This document shows, piece by piece, positions 26,670-39,899 of a stretch of 64,000 bases of DNA. Position 1 is the first letter of the stretch. Every line of letters starts with the position of its first letter. Source of the stretch: Takifugu bimaculatus (taxonomy: Eukaryota > Chordata > Actinopteri > Tetraodontiformes > Tetraodontidae); the NCBI GenBank assembly GCA_004026145.2, contig CP034993.1:5016465-5080464 (forward strand), in the 5' to 3' direction. A model generated the notes under the pieces. The model had not been told where the DNA came from, did no database searches, and worked only from the letters and a program-made list of their open reading frames with translations. The position numbers were made by a program, and so were the translations under genes.

Positions 26670-27420
26670 AAACAATAAGTGGAGAAAACAGTGGAGATGA
26701 TTGTGGACAGGAAAGTCACAGCCCCTTGGCCCCCCCTTGCCCTCATGGACTCCCCCATCACCATCGTGGACTCCTTCCGCTTCCTGGGCACCACCATCAC
26801 CTGGGACCTTAAGTGGGAGCCAACCATCAGCTCCCTCATCAAGAAGGCCCAGCAAAGGATGTTCTTCCTACGGCAGCTGAGGAAGCTCAAACTGCCTCCC
26901 AGGATGTTGGCGCAGTTTTATACGGCCATCATCGAGTCCAGCGCGTCGTGCGCTCTGCCGAGAAAGTGATCGGCTGCAGGCTTCCATCCATCCAGGACCT
27001 GTATATCTCCAGGACCCGGAGGCGTGCAGGTCGGATCACGGCCGACCCTTCCCACCCTGGTCACGGACTGTTTTCCCCCCTCCCCTCAGGCAGGAGACTA
27101 CGGTCCATTCGGACCAAAACCTCCCGCTACACGAACAGCTTCTTCCCCTCTGCCATCAGGCTGCTGAACACCAAGTGACTTATCACTTAAGCACCATGTA
27201 CAGCAGCCAGTCGGACTCACGAACATCACATTACTCCTGCATTGACCTGCACTATTTCTTACTATTTATATATATACTGTATATATGTCTTATTTTATTT
27301 ATCTTATTCTAATGTTGTCTTGTCGCAGCGTCACACCAGGACAAATTCCTAGCTTGTGTAATACTGTGTATTACATGAACAATGGCAATAAACCTGATTC
27401 TGATTCTGATTCTGATAAGG
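26670..27420 (+). mobile_element. Rex1/Babar-like LINE, 3' end
   Basis: A sense-oriented non-LTR retroelement end. The first frame gives EMIVDRK, then SFRFLGTTITWDL, IKKAQQRMFFLRQLRKL and FYTAIIESS, the region downstream of the reverse transcriptase palm. A deletion near 26941 shifts the frame, and the next frame gives RVVRSAEKVIGCRLPSIQDLY, then SHPGHGLF, LPSGRRLRSIRTKTSRYTNS and FFPSAIRLLN, the family's C-terminal domain. A 3' UTR follows with AATAAA at 27387 and a (GATTCT)n tail at 27395-27418. It is 5'-truncated and dead. The clade name is from memory of fish LINE proteins; CR1/L3-type is the alternative. Confidence 0.8.
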
Positions 27421-27555
27421 AAGGTACGACTAGATTTTGCTCCCCTTTGTCAAGACTAAAGTGGTGTTTGTAAGAGTGGAAGCAGAGATGGTGCAGGCCA
27501 ACAGAAGGGCATAATAGATAAGGACACTTGGTCATGAAGAGTGAGAGACCAGGAT

Positions 27556-27608
27556 CAACCAATCAATCAATTTTTATTTATATAGTGTCTTTTACAATCA
27601 AAATTGTG
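27556..27608 (-). mobile_element. L2-type LINE 3' end, about 50 bp
   Basis: The plus strand has caatcaatcaatttttattt, then atatagtgtcttttacaatc and aaaattgtgg, matching the shared L2 3' terminal block. It lies 140 bp past the Rex1-like element. Extreme 5' truncation. Confidence 0.7.
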
Positions 27609-28059
27609 GCTGTTGTGCCGCCACAGGTTTTTATTGTGATTGGGTGAGCTGCTTGATGTGAGTGATGCAGAGGAGCAGACTCTGGACAGCTTCCTCCTCA
27701 TCAGCAGTAACAGTGAAACACAGCTGGAAGTGCAGAATCCACACAGAAGGAATGGTTGTCCCTACAGGAAGTGGCAGCACCCTCCACCAGCCCTTCCAGA
27801 ACAAATGATGATTTATAGCAGAATTACTAGTGTTTAGGGCCTCTCGCTGTGTACCAGGTAGGATAGAGACACTTACTCCGTCCATATTCAGCCTGCCATA
27901 AAGGAATCTACAGTTCCTGCATTAATATCTGGTTTTAGCTGGTGTTGGACATCTTCAGATGTCTGCTTTTACCCTGAACCAGTTCATTATGCAAGATATA
28001 CTCAGTGATTGTCTGATTGTCTCCTCAGAGATGTCTAGGTAGGGACAGAGACAGAGACA

Positions 28060-28135
28060 GACGGATGGACGGACAAACAGACAGACAGACAGACAGACAG
28101 AGACAGAACGATAGAGACAGAGATCGATCGATCGG

Positions 28136-28166
<31 letters not shown>

Positions 28167-28237
28167 ACCTGCCTGCCTGCCTGTCTGTCTGTCTGTCTGT
28201 CCGTGCGCGTGTTCGTCCGTCCTTCCGTCCATCCGTC
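28060..28237. repeat. Compound tetranucleotide array forming an imperfect inverted repeat
   Basis: The left arm (28060-28103) has gacggatggacggac followed by ACAG units. The centre has atcgatcgatcg and about ten CTGC-type units. The right arm (28181-28237) has TCTG units followed by gtccgtccttccgtcc and atccgtc. The arms are reverse complements over most of their length, so the array could fold as a hairpin or cruciform. Confidence 0.9.
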
Positions 28238-28913
28238 TTAGTCCTACTACATCCTACTTAGCATGTTTAGTCACACAGGAGGTAAAAAACTGTTTTGGTT
28301 CCTGGAAACACTAAATGAGCAATAGTCTTTATTAGCTTCAATACAGCTGCTGTAAAAACTACTGTATGCTGCATTTTCCCTTAGACTTGATATTCCTTGA
28401 TTTCCTTTGCAGCGGATGGCTGATATTGAAAAATATTAAGAGATTAAAATAAAGAAAAAGAGAAAGATGGAGGCAGGTTAGAGATAAACTGGCATTTTTG
28501 TAATGGTTATGAGGTATGAAAAGGAAAATAACTGGAGAATAAAGGGGAGGATAAAGGAAAGAGCGATGAAAATTTTTGAGTAGATGGAATAATGTGAGCG
28601 TAATGGAGGAGGCAAATAGCGATGTTAACAGAGTCAAAAGGAAATGCAGGAGGAAGTAAGTTAAATAAAGTTGAGAGAGGAGTAGATGGCTCATAATTCA
28701 CGTGGTTTGTCAGAGCTTGATTTAGAGGAGCTCACTGGAGGTTACGTGCTGCAGCCTTCACTGGCTGGGAGCTGCAGCACTTCCGTCAAAGTGCTGATAA
28801 TGAAAGAAATGTGGGATGATGGCATCAACAAACAGACCTGCTTCAGAACACATGCAGCAGAGGAGCTCCAATTTCTGGGCTCCAAACACCAAATTAGCAG
28901 GTTTCTCTGAAAC

Positions 28914-28992
28914 TGAGTGAGTGAGTGAGTGAGTGAGTGAGTGAGTGAGTGAGTGAGTGAGTGAGTGAGTGAGTGAGTGAGTGAGTGAGTGG
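28914..28992. repeat. (GAGT)n tetranucleotide microsatellite
   Basis: About 19 perfect GAGT units. Confidence 0.97.
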
Positions 28993-29900
28993 TTTCCTGC
29001 TTTTGTGTTTTTTTTCTCTGTGCTGATCTATTTATTTAACTATTCTTCATTTGCATTTTTTATGATCAGTGCTGACTGATCCGGTCATGACGCAACATTA
29101 CCTCCTGGAGGGGAGGAGTTCCAGGCAGTTCCAGCCAGGAGCAGCCCCCAAGGCAGACCCTGGACACGATGGGTCTTTACTTCATCTTCATCACCTATCC
29201 AGCTATGAAGTGCTCACAGAGATGAAGGGAGTAAAAGGGCAGAGGAGGCTGTTGGCTCCTGTATGCTGCCCCTGCAAACTGACCCAGGAAAAAAATAAAA
29301 TAAAAACTTTTCACCATATTAGAGTATGGGGATCATCCACATGTAGCACTCGAAAAAAAAAGCTTGAAAAAAAAAGCTTTAGTTTCACCTGGAAATAATG
29401 TGCTGCTTGCCTGAGATCAAAAGAATAAATAAATAAATACATGTTGTGGGATTCTACCAGTCTGTTGCCCCCACCCCCATCCCCCCCCCCCCCCAGCTGG
29501 GCCTTTACATTAGAGCTGGTAAGTAAACTATTGTTCCGAGCTTGAAATTTTGAAGCTCATCATTTCTGTGCTGGATCTCGTAGAGCTTGTTTGTCTCAAT
29601 AAAATATCAGAGTTACAATTGAAGTTTGTCGTTGGCCACGATCACATTTAACTTGCTTCCGAGCTATAACTTTTCCCTCTGCCACCTTGCTTTTTTTTTT
29701 TAAACATTTGAGATATTAGCAGGGATATTAATGAGTCTCTCCGGGGGCTGAAGAGTAGCCAAAATCACAGTCCTTATTTTGGAATAAAAATGTCTTCACC
29801 CAGAAGGCGTAAACACTGAACGTGGTCTCACAGGGATGCAAACTTGAGAGCGCACGAGGCGTTTTGGGCTTCCACTTCATAAGGAGAATTTCTCTTTAGT

Positions 29901-29948
29901 GGATGGTGAGGGGGCAGGGCAGCAGGATGGTGAGGGGGCAGGGCAGCA
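29901..29948. repeat. 24-bp direct tandem duplication
   Basis: Two identical 24-bp copies side by side (29901-29924 and 29925-29948), G-rich with runs of five G. A recent duplication, since no differences have accumulated. Confidence 0.9.
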
Positions 29949-30099
29949 GGGGCTTCTGTGTGTGGAGTCTGTATGGGTTCTCTCAGGGGACTCCAGCTTC
30001 CTTCCACACATGGGCACTGACTTTAGGTGTGAGTTTAATATGGATACTTGTTGGTCTTGGGATATTAGTCCTGCGATAGAGTTGTTCTGGTAGTAGGTG

Positions 30100-30540
30100 A
30101 AGGTGACAGGACTTCTTCAGAGCACTGCTGAGGTCCCCTCGAGCAAGGTGCCAAACCCACCAATGGGGGCTTGGGTGGACCTGTCCTCACCCATATGCAG
30201 ATGGGTGATGTGATAGACACCAGCACCTCCAGTAGGGATAAAAGGGTTGAGGAAAGGAAAACTAATAATAACACTTGTTATTTTGATGGCAGTAGTCGAG
30301 CGTCTCGATTAAACGGAAAAGTACATTTAAAAACACATAATTTAAAAAAACAATCAAACACATGATAGGATGGGATGAAACATAAGCTAGATGAAGGGTG
30401 GGGGTGTAGCCTTATTGTGTACTTAGATACAGAGAGAGCTGGTCCCTGATATCTGGAGGTGGTTCGTTCCAAAGGGGTGGAGGCAAAAAAGACAGCATCT
30501 CCAACATTCTTAAGACTGTGAGGAACCTCCAATAATGCAC
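30100..30540. mobile_element. Possible scraps of teleost interspersed repeats
   Basis: The phrase ccctcgagcaaggtgccaaa at about 30136 resembles a segment common to many fish short interspersed repeats. The stretch at 30455-30535 (ggaggtggttcgttccaaag, then catctccaac) parallels the 'left no gap, shoulder' region of L2 3' ends at 49720-49760. Both are weak, eye-based matches. Confidence 0.3.
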
Positions 30541-31800
30541 ACTTATAGACTCTTAGCAGTTCAAATAATTTAAACTCTCCTTAAAAAGAAAATACAGGGT
30601 TTGATTTTCAGAATTTGGACATTTGAGAGGACTTAATCACTAAATCACCCGTTGTCTAAGATATCTGGAATCATCAACAGTTGCCGACATTGCACCAGCA
30701 CTACAGGCGATGACAGGAAGCTCTGACAGAAACCAGGACAGGTAACAGATTCCTGCTGATCAGTGTTGGAGAGAAAAGAGCCAAATGAGGTGTCTGTTTG
30801 TCACAGAGATGAGTGCCAGAGCAAAACTTTAGAACTCTGAATTGAAACTCCAGTGCTGATGTTACACAGCACTATCAATTCAAGCACTACTAACTCACCT
30901 TTATGTCCTAATATCCTCAAACCTTCCAGGAGTAATGAGGTACTTTGAAGAGATGGAAATGAAACGAATCCGGCAGTGAGCATGGTGTAATTCTATGCAT
31001 GACTTCCTCCTGTGTGATGTGTTTGGGTGTGAAAGTGAGGCGTCTGATTTGACTTCTGATAAATCTCCCTGTGCTGTGGCATCAGAACGTATTACTGAGC
31101 CAACAGCCGGGGCCAAATCCATTTTTATCGGAGTGCAATTGATGTCACTCCAGCTTCTCACAAAGGGCCTTTGCTTTGGCGCCCACCAGATGTGAGGCTG
31201 TTTCTCCCTCTGAGTGCACACAAGCACCTCCAAGTTAGCATATGGCTCTTTAGACGGCCACACGGAACCTATATCCATGTTTGTATCAGAGAGAGGGGGA
31301 GGGGGGGGGGTCACACTAGCCACAGCTGCCTGGAGAGAAATAAGCCAGCGTCATGGCCGTGCACACGCACTCATCCTGTTTTGACAGGGGGTTTGGCACA
31401 GCTTAACCCTAATCTCATATCTATACAGGAAGTGACAGCAAATCGAGGTTTTTGACGAGTTGTGCCTGTTGGCATGGTAACTGATCAAGTCTACCACCAC
31501 AAGCTGTTCCAGTTGCTGGGGTTGAACCGTGGACACGGCCTCACACAACTGATGTAATCATCACTCACCACATGGACGACACACATGACTGCAATAATAG
31601 AGAGGAGATTATATTTACAGGGTTATCTTGATGGACCAAACTATATTTGTGTTCAGACACCTCAGTTCTGCAATGTTAGTGATACATAATGATGACATCA
31701 CATAATGATGATATCATGTTCATGCCTCTGTATAATAGGAAGGATGGGATTCATTTAATTCCTGCCTCAGCTTTTCACAATGGTTAAAGAAATGGATGGA

Positions 31801-31926
31801 CAGATGGATGGATGGATGGATGGATGGATGGATGGATGGATGGATGGATGGATGGATGGATGGATGGATGGATGGATGGATGGATGATGGACAGATGATG
31901 GATGGACCGATCTATCTATCTATCTG
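31801..31926. repeat. (GGAT)n then (TCTA)n compound microsatellite
   Basis: About 21 GGAT units, a degenerate gatgatgg spacer, then a few TCTA units. Confidence 0.96.
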
Positions 31927-32703
31927 TCCAGCCTTCCCAGACCTCCTCACCACCACAGTTTTGACCTTGAGACCGTGATGAGTCGGTAAACCCTCTTTGC
32001 AGGATCACAATGAGCAGGAGCCACAACCACTCATTTACATCTGTCCATCCTCTGTTTGAGGACATTGTGTTCTACATGGACCAGAATTGTCACTTTCAAC
32101 TAGGTCCTTGTAGTAGATGTGTGCCACCTCTTGGCTGTGCTTCTGTATTGGTTGGAAACTGGTGGCATCAAAGAAAGGCAGCAGACGAAGGACCACCCTA
32201 CCGACGCTCAGGTCCTAGCAGCGACTAGCCAAGAGTGAAACAGTGGCTCCACCAGCACCACTGGCATCATGCCAACCCTGCTTCCACCTTCTGTGGCGAC
32301 AAAGACCATTAAATTAAAAGACATAAGAAATATTCTGTTCTTCAAAGCTTTCTTCCTTTTTCATGCATGTCTCCTGAAGAGTGGATATCTCTGTGTGTGA
32401 AGGTTCTCCATGTCTTTAAAAGCATGTAGCCATTAGGCTGGTTCCATATCAAACAAAACCCACTTTCTGTGGGTACAAAAAGCTTCTCAAACAGCACTGA
32501 GACGGTGACTTTGAAGTGTCCATTAAAGGCATGAATAATAAAAACCAACAATTACCATTATACATAATCATGTGAATACTGGCGAGGGGAAGATGATGCA
32601 AATGGTCTGTTTGGATCAGCAGGAGCTAAAAGCTTCATTATAATTATGAAATATAGACCTGACCATGGATGTGCAGTGCACATTACACTGGAATAATTGA
32701 TAG

Positions 32704-32853
<150 letters not shown>

Positions 32854-33353
32854 CGTCCACCTGTCTGTTCATCCACCTGTATGTCTGTCATTATTTTTCA
32901 GTCATGGTGATGGATATCCAGAGATAATCTAAGGGAGCACCTGGACCTGCTTCAGGTTCTTGAAGGTGTTCCTCCTCTTCTCCAACATGTTTCTTTTTTG
33001 GGGAAATGGCTGCAGCCAGAGCTTGATGGCATCGCGCTTGTGGACCTTTAGCATGCTGATGATGTGGGTGCTTCGCTGAGAGTCATTAGCAGCGGTTAGC
33101 AGGGGTTACAGGAGGGGCTTCCTCTCTGTCTGCAGGTCACACGGGGTTGAGTCACAACAATAGGACCTGTGGTGAGTGATCTGACACCATTAACAGAGCT
33201 CTAATTTAAGCATTTATAGTTAGAAAGGTAAGGAAATGTAGCACAAATGGGTTTTTAAAATGCAACCAAGTTGCTGGTGGCAAATATGAAGGATGGGATG
33301 GTGAAAAGGCAATGGAGAGCTGGAGTAAATAGACAACATGGTGTAAGCAGAGC

Positions 33354-33495
<142 letters not shown>

Positions 33496-34338
33496 TTATT
33501 GCAGTGGTAATAACCTATTCTCAATCTGAGTATAAAGCCTAACCATCATACAAGTGTTGGAGACAGGAGTAGCAGCGGCTGAATGGGTTCCTGGGTGCTA
33601 ATGAGCCAATGTTTTATCAGGCTTATTTCAGGCACCTGTGGGGTCCTCAGAGGAATAGGACCATAGAATTTCATGTTGCTGTCACTGCACCAGCCCACAT
33701 GTATGCATTCATTCATCTACAAACACACATTTCCATAAGTAGCTGAAGTCAAAAATATGCACATATATAAATCCAAAAAACTGTAGATGTTGACACACAT
33801 TTGGAATTCATCTTTGCAAAATATGCATTAAAAGTGGGGCTGCAGCTGAAATGTGGCACTGACTTGGCCACCCAGTGAAGCTCTGGGCCCTGAATTTTCA
33901 GTCAGAGAACTTTTCTGATGACATGTCGGACAACATATGACAATAAAGGCAATGCACAATCTTTCATATATCTTCCTATAAGTACAGTAATTGGCGTAAA
34001 AGGCATCATGGTAAATACAGTTTTGATTCTGGGCTTTCAGAAGAGTTCTGTTCTCTCTCTCTGGGGCAGCTTCCATCCTTTTTCTTCATTTCCTCCACTC
34101 TGACGGACTAAATTAAAGAGGCTTTTTAACTGTCCAAAGAGAGAGCTGTGGGCCCAGCTGTCCACTTATGAAACAAGTTGTCAGCACACAAGCACATCTC
34201 TCTTTCTGACTTCCTCCCTCTCTGGCCACGCATTTGAGAAGGTCAAGTATGTGTTGCTGCTTCCTCACATATGTCAGCATTTCTGTGAATTACAGCCGTC
34301 CAGGAGCGAGCCCCTAAAGGCCAATGCATATTTCGGCA

Positions 34339-34340
<2 letters not shown>

Positions 34341-34370
<30 letters not shown>
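34341..34370. repeat. (CA)n microsatellite
   Basis: Fifteen CA units. Confidence 0.95.
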
Positions 34371-34373
<3 letters not shown>

Positions 34374-35680
34374 CTTCATGTTGGATCAGATCCTGCTGGA
34401 TCACATGTTCACCTGTCAGAGAGGAAAAAGGATTTCAAAGCAAAAGCATCCAGATCAAGTCAGTTGTTGAGAGGTTTGTCCTGATAAGGTGTCCACCTGT
34501 AAAACTGATGGATGTGCATGGTTGTAGTAGTTGCCACGCATGAGAGTTTTTATTTACTCACCATCAGGAAACCCATGATTTGTTGGTGGAACCTGGCTGA
34601 AGCTGTGGGCCACATATGTTAGCTAGCTAAAGCTAATGTTTGCTGGTGCCCTCTGAGACAATGTGTCCCAGGAGGCTTCGGGAAAACTCATCCTGTTACC
34701 AATTTTCTTTTCAATGGAAACAATTGGATGGAGATCAGCTGAACCTTCAGCTCCAGAGTAACTTCACCAAAACCGATAAAGCTGCTCTGATTGAGCTGTT
34801 GTATCAGAATTTCTTTGCTGTTTTGCAACCAAATTTGAGGAAGCATCTCGAGATGTAGCGTGGCTCAAATCAGATCACATTGAGAATTTCTTTAAAGTTT
34901 CTGGTGGAATGTTGAGATATGGGAAACATTAATGGTATTAAATGAGCTTCTTGTTTTGAAAATATGGTTCTGGAAATATGGTTTTAATCTTCTGTGGATA
35001 AGTCAGGCAGGTAATAGAAAATTCAGCACTCAACGTAAATGAGCCAAGGATGAAAGGAAGAACAGTTTGCAGACAGAAGTGGCACAAAACTGTCCAAAAT
35101 GTTCTATTCTTTTTAAAGATTTGCTCATATTAGATTTAATAGGAAAACTTTTCTCCATTAGAATGGCGATAGAGAACAAAAGAGTGTTGAAGGGACATGT
35201 GAGTCAGGACTTTGCATCCTCACAGGCGCGACGTGTTGCCATGCAATGCCTGACTAGTGTCATTATTTAGCCACTGGATGTGACAACTGCTAAACTGGGA
35301 AATGGCCCCACCGTACTGGTCCACCAATGGAGGAAAAGTTTCTCCCTCTGTTCAAAACTTCAACCAGTAGTCTTTCATGGTGGTCAGACAGGGAGCTGGA
35401 GCCTAGTGCAGGAAGTCCTTTAGCCGTGACTGTGCCACATCCATGCTGCCACAGCTGCTACAAGTCACACCTAATTCCATTCTGGGGCCCACGGTGCTGC
35501 TGAGGTACAGCTGGACCGATTCTACTTGGCCAACAGGTTTAGAAGAACCACCAAATTTCTCTGTTTGCAACCAAAAACAATCTGATCAGATGATTCACGA
35601 CATTAGCCAACTTTTCTGTGAGCAAGGTGGAAAATAACCACTTTTACCCTCTGACCCTCAAATCTGTTAAAATAGCTTCA

Positions 35681-35682
<2 letters not shown>

Positions 35683-35716
<34 letters not shown>
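35683..35716. repeat. (GT)n microsatellite
   Basis: Seventeen GT units. Confidence 0.95.
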
Positions 35717-35720
<4 letters not shown>

Positions 35721-37509
35721 GGTGCACAGCTCGTACTGCTAATAGACATCTAATATCATGAGTGAAAGGTAAAAGTAGAAACTGCTTGGTGAGCAGATAG
35801 AGAATCAATAGACTATTAGAGTTCACAGCAAGGGGACATGAAGGAGGATGATGAAGGTGAGCTGCTGAAGTACAATTAGTCAAAGATGAGAACAAAGCAT
35901 GATAGAACAACATCCTTTGTTCTCCTGATTTAAGTGTCTATGACATAAGGTGAGTCAAAATTAAAACCAATGTGTGTGTATATATATGTGTGTGTGTTGG
36001 GGGTGTGCGTGTGCGTGTGAGAGAGAGAGGTGATCAGACATTCAGATGATGAAGATGATGTCTTTCAGCCTGCTGTCAATGACACCACAGCAGCAATTAG
36101 TCTCACTTAGTTTGGACTTCTAATCCCAGAATAATATTTCAGGTCATAGACTCAGGCTGTGACCGGCGGAGCGTCCCCTCACCCACTGGCTGGACAGAGC
36201 TGGACAATCAATCTCTGCAGAGATCCTGATGTTCCAGCACCTTAGAAAGGAGCTGACAGCATAATTACAGTAATGTGATGGTTGAACTTAGCGTTCAATG
36301 TGTTTCATTCATAACTTGTGCAACAGGACATGATTTGAAAGCAAAGTCCGAGGGTGCAGTATGTAGTCCATGTCCTAAAGTAGAGGACAGTAATATTCAC
36401 TGGGTGTCATGTGTTTCCGGCTGAGGGCCATCCCATTGATGCACTGTGGAAGAGCAGTTGATGAAAACAGACCTGGACAGTGTGCAGCACCATAGTGCAG
36501 CTCTTCGCTAGAATAGGAACGCCGCTGTGCTTGTTTAGAAATGAGGTGTTTTGGTGGAATCTTCCTCTATTGGATCAAACATTAACATGTAACATGTAAT
36601 AACATCATTGTCCCTTTAAACATGCAGGAGTAGAAACCTAAAGGCACCAAAGCTCATTTCAGGAAGTTCTGATGGATCAAAAGTCGGATAAAAAGTTGTT
36701 TCCACACAGCTTGTAGATGTCAGCTCGGCAGGAAGCACTGCCAACGAGCTTTTGTTGTGGGCAGATGAAGCAAAAGCTCAAATTGAATTCTCTTTTTTCT
36801 GGGCGCAGCCTTTGACAATGTTGATGGAGTCATTTTATTGATGGTCCGGAGTCTGAGGTGGACATCAAGGACACTGCTCTGAACTGGTTTGTCTGCTCTC
36901 TTTTCAACAGACCTTTGGTGGAGCTTTTCAAACTGTCCATCTGAGCCGTATGATGAAATTAACTCAATACAGCCCCACCAAAACAGCTCCTCATTGTACC
37001 CAAGTCCTTTCTCCGGATTTTTTCAGGTCCATCATCTCAGGCTCCAGCCAGTGAAACACAGGAAGTCGGAACACACAAGCTAAATTCATGCTGTGTGGCA
37101 GACAGCAAGGAAGCTAGAGTGGAAGCTGGAGGGTAGCAGCAATAATTAGAGGAGAGTCCAGCTTCTCTGTGTGTCCAAGGTTCCCTCTAGTCACTATTAG
37201 TAGCTCCAGCACAACCACAAGGCTCTGTGACAGTCAATTAAGCCTCTTTATCTGGGATGCCTGTTTCTCTTCCTCCAACTCCTTCCCTTCCTACTCCTTA
37301 TGCACTTTGCTCTCTTTTCGTCTTAGCCTTTACTTCAGGTGTCGTTCTTCCTTTTTATTCTTTTTCTTTCCCAGTCCTTTCTTTCCTGCTCCTTGAACTA
37401 CAAATATGCTACATTCAGGAAAAAACCCACCAAGTCCCAAAGGCCATAGCTTGCCAGGCAAAATGGTGTTTACACGAAAATATCCTTAACAAGACAGCTT
37501 CACACAAGG

Positions 37510-37511
<2 letters not shown>

Positions 37512-37560
<49 letters not shown>
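37512..37560. repeat. (GT)n microsatellite
   Basis: About 24 GT units, perfect. Confidence 0.96.
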
Positions 37561-37561
<1 letters not shown>

Positions 37562-38929
37562 TGTGAGCTCTGGAGAAACAGTGTCTTCTCTAATGGCTCA
37601 GCAGTGGCTCTTTGTGAAGTCAAACTGAGGCTAAGTGTCTCGCCTTTGGTGACAATGACTTGTTGCATGGCGTGATAGACAAGAAAGGCAGAGTCCTTTT
37701 ATCCCACGGACCATTCGTGTGGATGAACAGAACAGCAGAACGAGAACTAATTTTGACCTCGGCCTGGACACATGGAGTCAGTGGCCTGTCGGGATTCCTC
37801 CAACGCTGTTGGCCAAAGAGTTCCCAGGAAGACAGACAGAAGCGATGGTTCCTCTGGTACCACTCACCACCTCGGCTCAGCTTACCACCCTTCCTTTAGC
37901 TTTTAGTGGTTTTAGAAGTAGCAGAGAAAAAGAGCTGATTCCATGTCACTGAAGAAAATAAAAAGCGAAAGATGATTACATTAAATTGTTTACATTCAAA
38001 TGTATTATTTATCCTTCTCTTAACCAGGTAGGTGTGCAGCACAACAGGCACAGAAACAGGAATAATGACATCAAACCATACAGTGAAATAAAGAAACAGG
38101 AGCACAAAGCAGGAGCAATGGGCTGTTCTATTCATTCCCCACAGAAGAGAGTGGAATGATGAGCTGTTCATTCATCGACAGCAAAGCAGAGCAACCAAAG
38201 GAGGTACGGGCCGTGGGTACGAGGAGACTAAGGAGGCCTACAGAAACCAGCCGCGTCTGCAGACTTGGAAGCATTCTTCAGAATGTGTTTTTAAATCACA
38301 CAGCTTCATATGTGCATGCACATCGCGTCTACCTTAGTGTTCAGAGCGAGGCTATAGGCTATGTTAGCTTGTCCTCATTAGAGACCATATGCAACAACAA
38401 GCTAATGGTCCAGTTGCTTGTTTTCATCAATAGCTGCTTTACACTATTTCCCTGTTCACAGAAGAGGTTGTGGTGTTCCAGGGTAGGCGCCATTACCCTA
38501 CCATCAAACATCTGTTTGAGGGGTTCAATAGCAGCGTCCCTCTGTCTGCTCCGCTACAATCCTTACAGAAGGAGATGGCTGTACTTTGTTTTCCTGCTTC
38601 CCAAATCCTTCCTCCTCCACGTCAACAGCATCTTGGTTGGACTAATGACTTTAACTCCTTCAAATCAGAGGGAAGAACAACAGAATCAGATGAGGTCGAT
38701 GTGATGATGAAGAACTGTAGCAGTTCTCAAGCTCAAAGTCAGCTTCTTTATTTTACATGCAGACTTGAAGAAGTGATGAGTCATTTTAAGCAAAACTTAC
38801 ATCAGCCTGAGGATTTCAGCCCCTGGAAAACAGTCAGAGGAGAAGATGGAGGCTCACCAAAGCCTGCCTGGTTTCCAGTTACCAAGATTGAAGGACTCCC
38901 ACATGGCAACTCAGTGCCACAGGCCCTGG

Positions 38930-38997
38930 TGTGTGTGTGTGCATGTCCACACACACACACACACACACGCACACACACACACACATACGCACTCACA
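38930..38997. repeat. GT then CA dinucleotide tracts
   Basis: A short GT run (38930-38941) followed by a CA run with CG interruptions to 38997. The opposite orientations allow local hairpin pairing. Confidence 0.9.
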
Positions 38998-39530
38998 CGC
39001 CTCTTCTTCACAGCATGACTTATGCGGTCTTCTCTAACGAACTCCAACAAAGCTTAGTTTGGATTCCTCAGGTTCTCCCCACCTTCCAAGTTGTCTAGTC
39101 ATACTGAAAATCCACCCAGTTGATCAAAACTGGCCCTTTCATGACAAACACAAGCTGAACGTCTTTAACGTTCTCTTTGGTGATCCAGACACAGACACAG
39201 TTGTTATGTAGTGAATTTACAGTTAAAAAAAATGGCCCATAAATATTTGGCAATTATTACTTAAACAAGAAAAATAAAAGATTTGTTAGACCATTTAAAA
39301 TCTTTCTAAACATTTTTAAAGCTATTAGAAATAGTAAATATATAATATTAAGATAATATTAAATATCTAGTAAATCATCATATTTTTGAGAGTACATAAT
39401 AAGTTACTAATGGCTATTTCCATTACTTAATGGCTTCATAAATGACAGATGTTTAAATTATATGTAGTTAATAATTGTTTTATAAACCAGCTATGAACAG
39501 TACTTGGGTGTAAATGAGCAACAGATGCTT

Positions 39531-39533
<3 letters not shown>

Positions 39534-39604
<71 letters not shown>

Positions 39605-39632
39605 TGATCAATCGATCAATCAATCAATCAAT
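39534..39632. repeat. (ATCA)n tail expansion
   Basis: About 24 tetranucleotide units with three single-base variants near the right end, at the LINE 3' terminus. CR1/L2 LINEs typically end in short tandem repeats, which explains its origin. Confidence 0.95.
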
Positions 39633-39812
39633 CTTTATTTATATAGTGCCTTTTACAATCAAAATTGCTTCTAGGCGCTGTATAGAATCCCAGGGCCTAA
39701 CCCCCAACAAGCAACAGTGGCAAGGAAAAACATCCCTTTAACAGGAAGAAACCTTGAGCAGGACCAGGCTCATGTAGGGGGACCCTCCTGCTGATGGCCG
39801 GCTGGGTAGAGA

Positions 39813-39899
39813 GAGGAGAGGAGAGGAGAGGAGAGGAGAGGAGAGGAGAGGAGAGGAGAGGAGAGGAGAGGAGAGGAGAGGAGAGGAGAGGAGAGGAGA
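39813..39899. repeat. (GGAGA)n pentanucleotide expansion
   Basis: About 17 units inside the L2 3' untranslated region. The equivalent site is expanded in two further copies. Confidence 0.96.

Noticed and set aside
28060..28240. Spaced repeats that might suggest a CRISPR array
   Set aside because: Pure tetranucleotide tandem repeats without unique spacers, in a vertebrate genome.
30901..31323. A 140-codon minus-strand frame
   Set aside because: No domain recognised and no splice or start support; length is within chance for 64 kb.
35373..35400. Codons reading FHGGQTGS, checked as a possible neuroligin HGGSYMEG exon
   Set aside because: The residues after HGG do not match, flanks lack the YIHGG and NVIVITVNYRLG context, and there is a nearby stop.
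38156..39018. Two overlapping 182-codon plus-strand frames
   Set aside because: No recognisable domain in either; they overlap in different frames, and the second runs into a CA repeat. Likely chance, though a blastp search would settle it.
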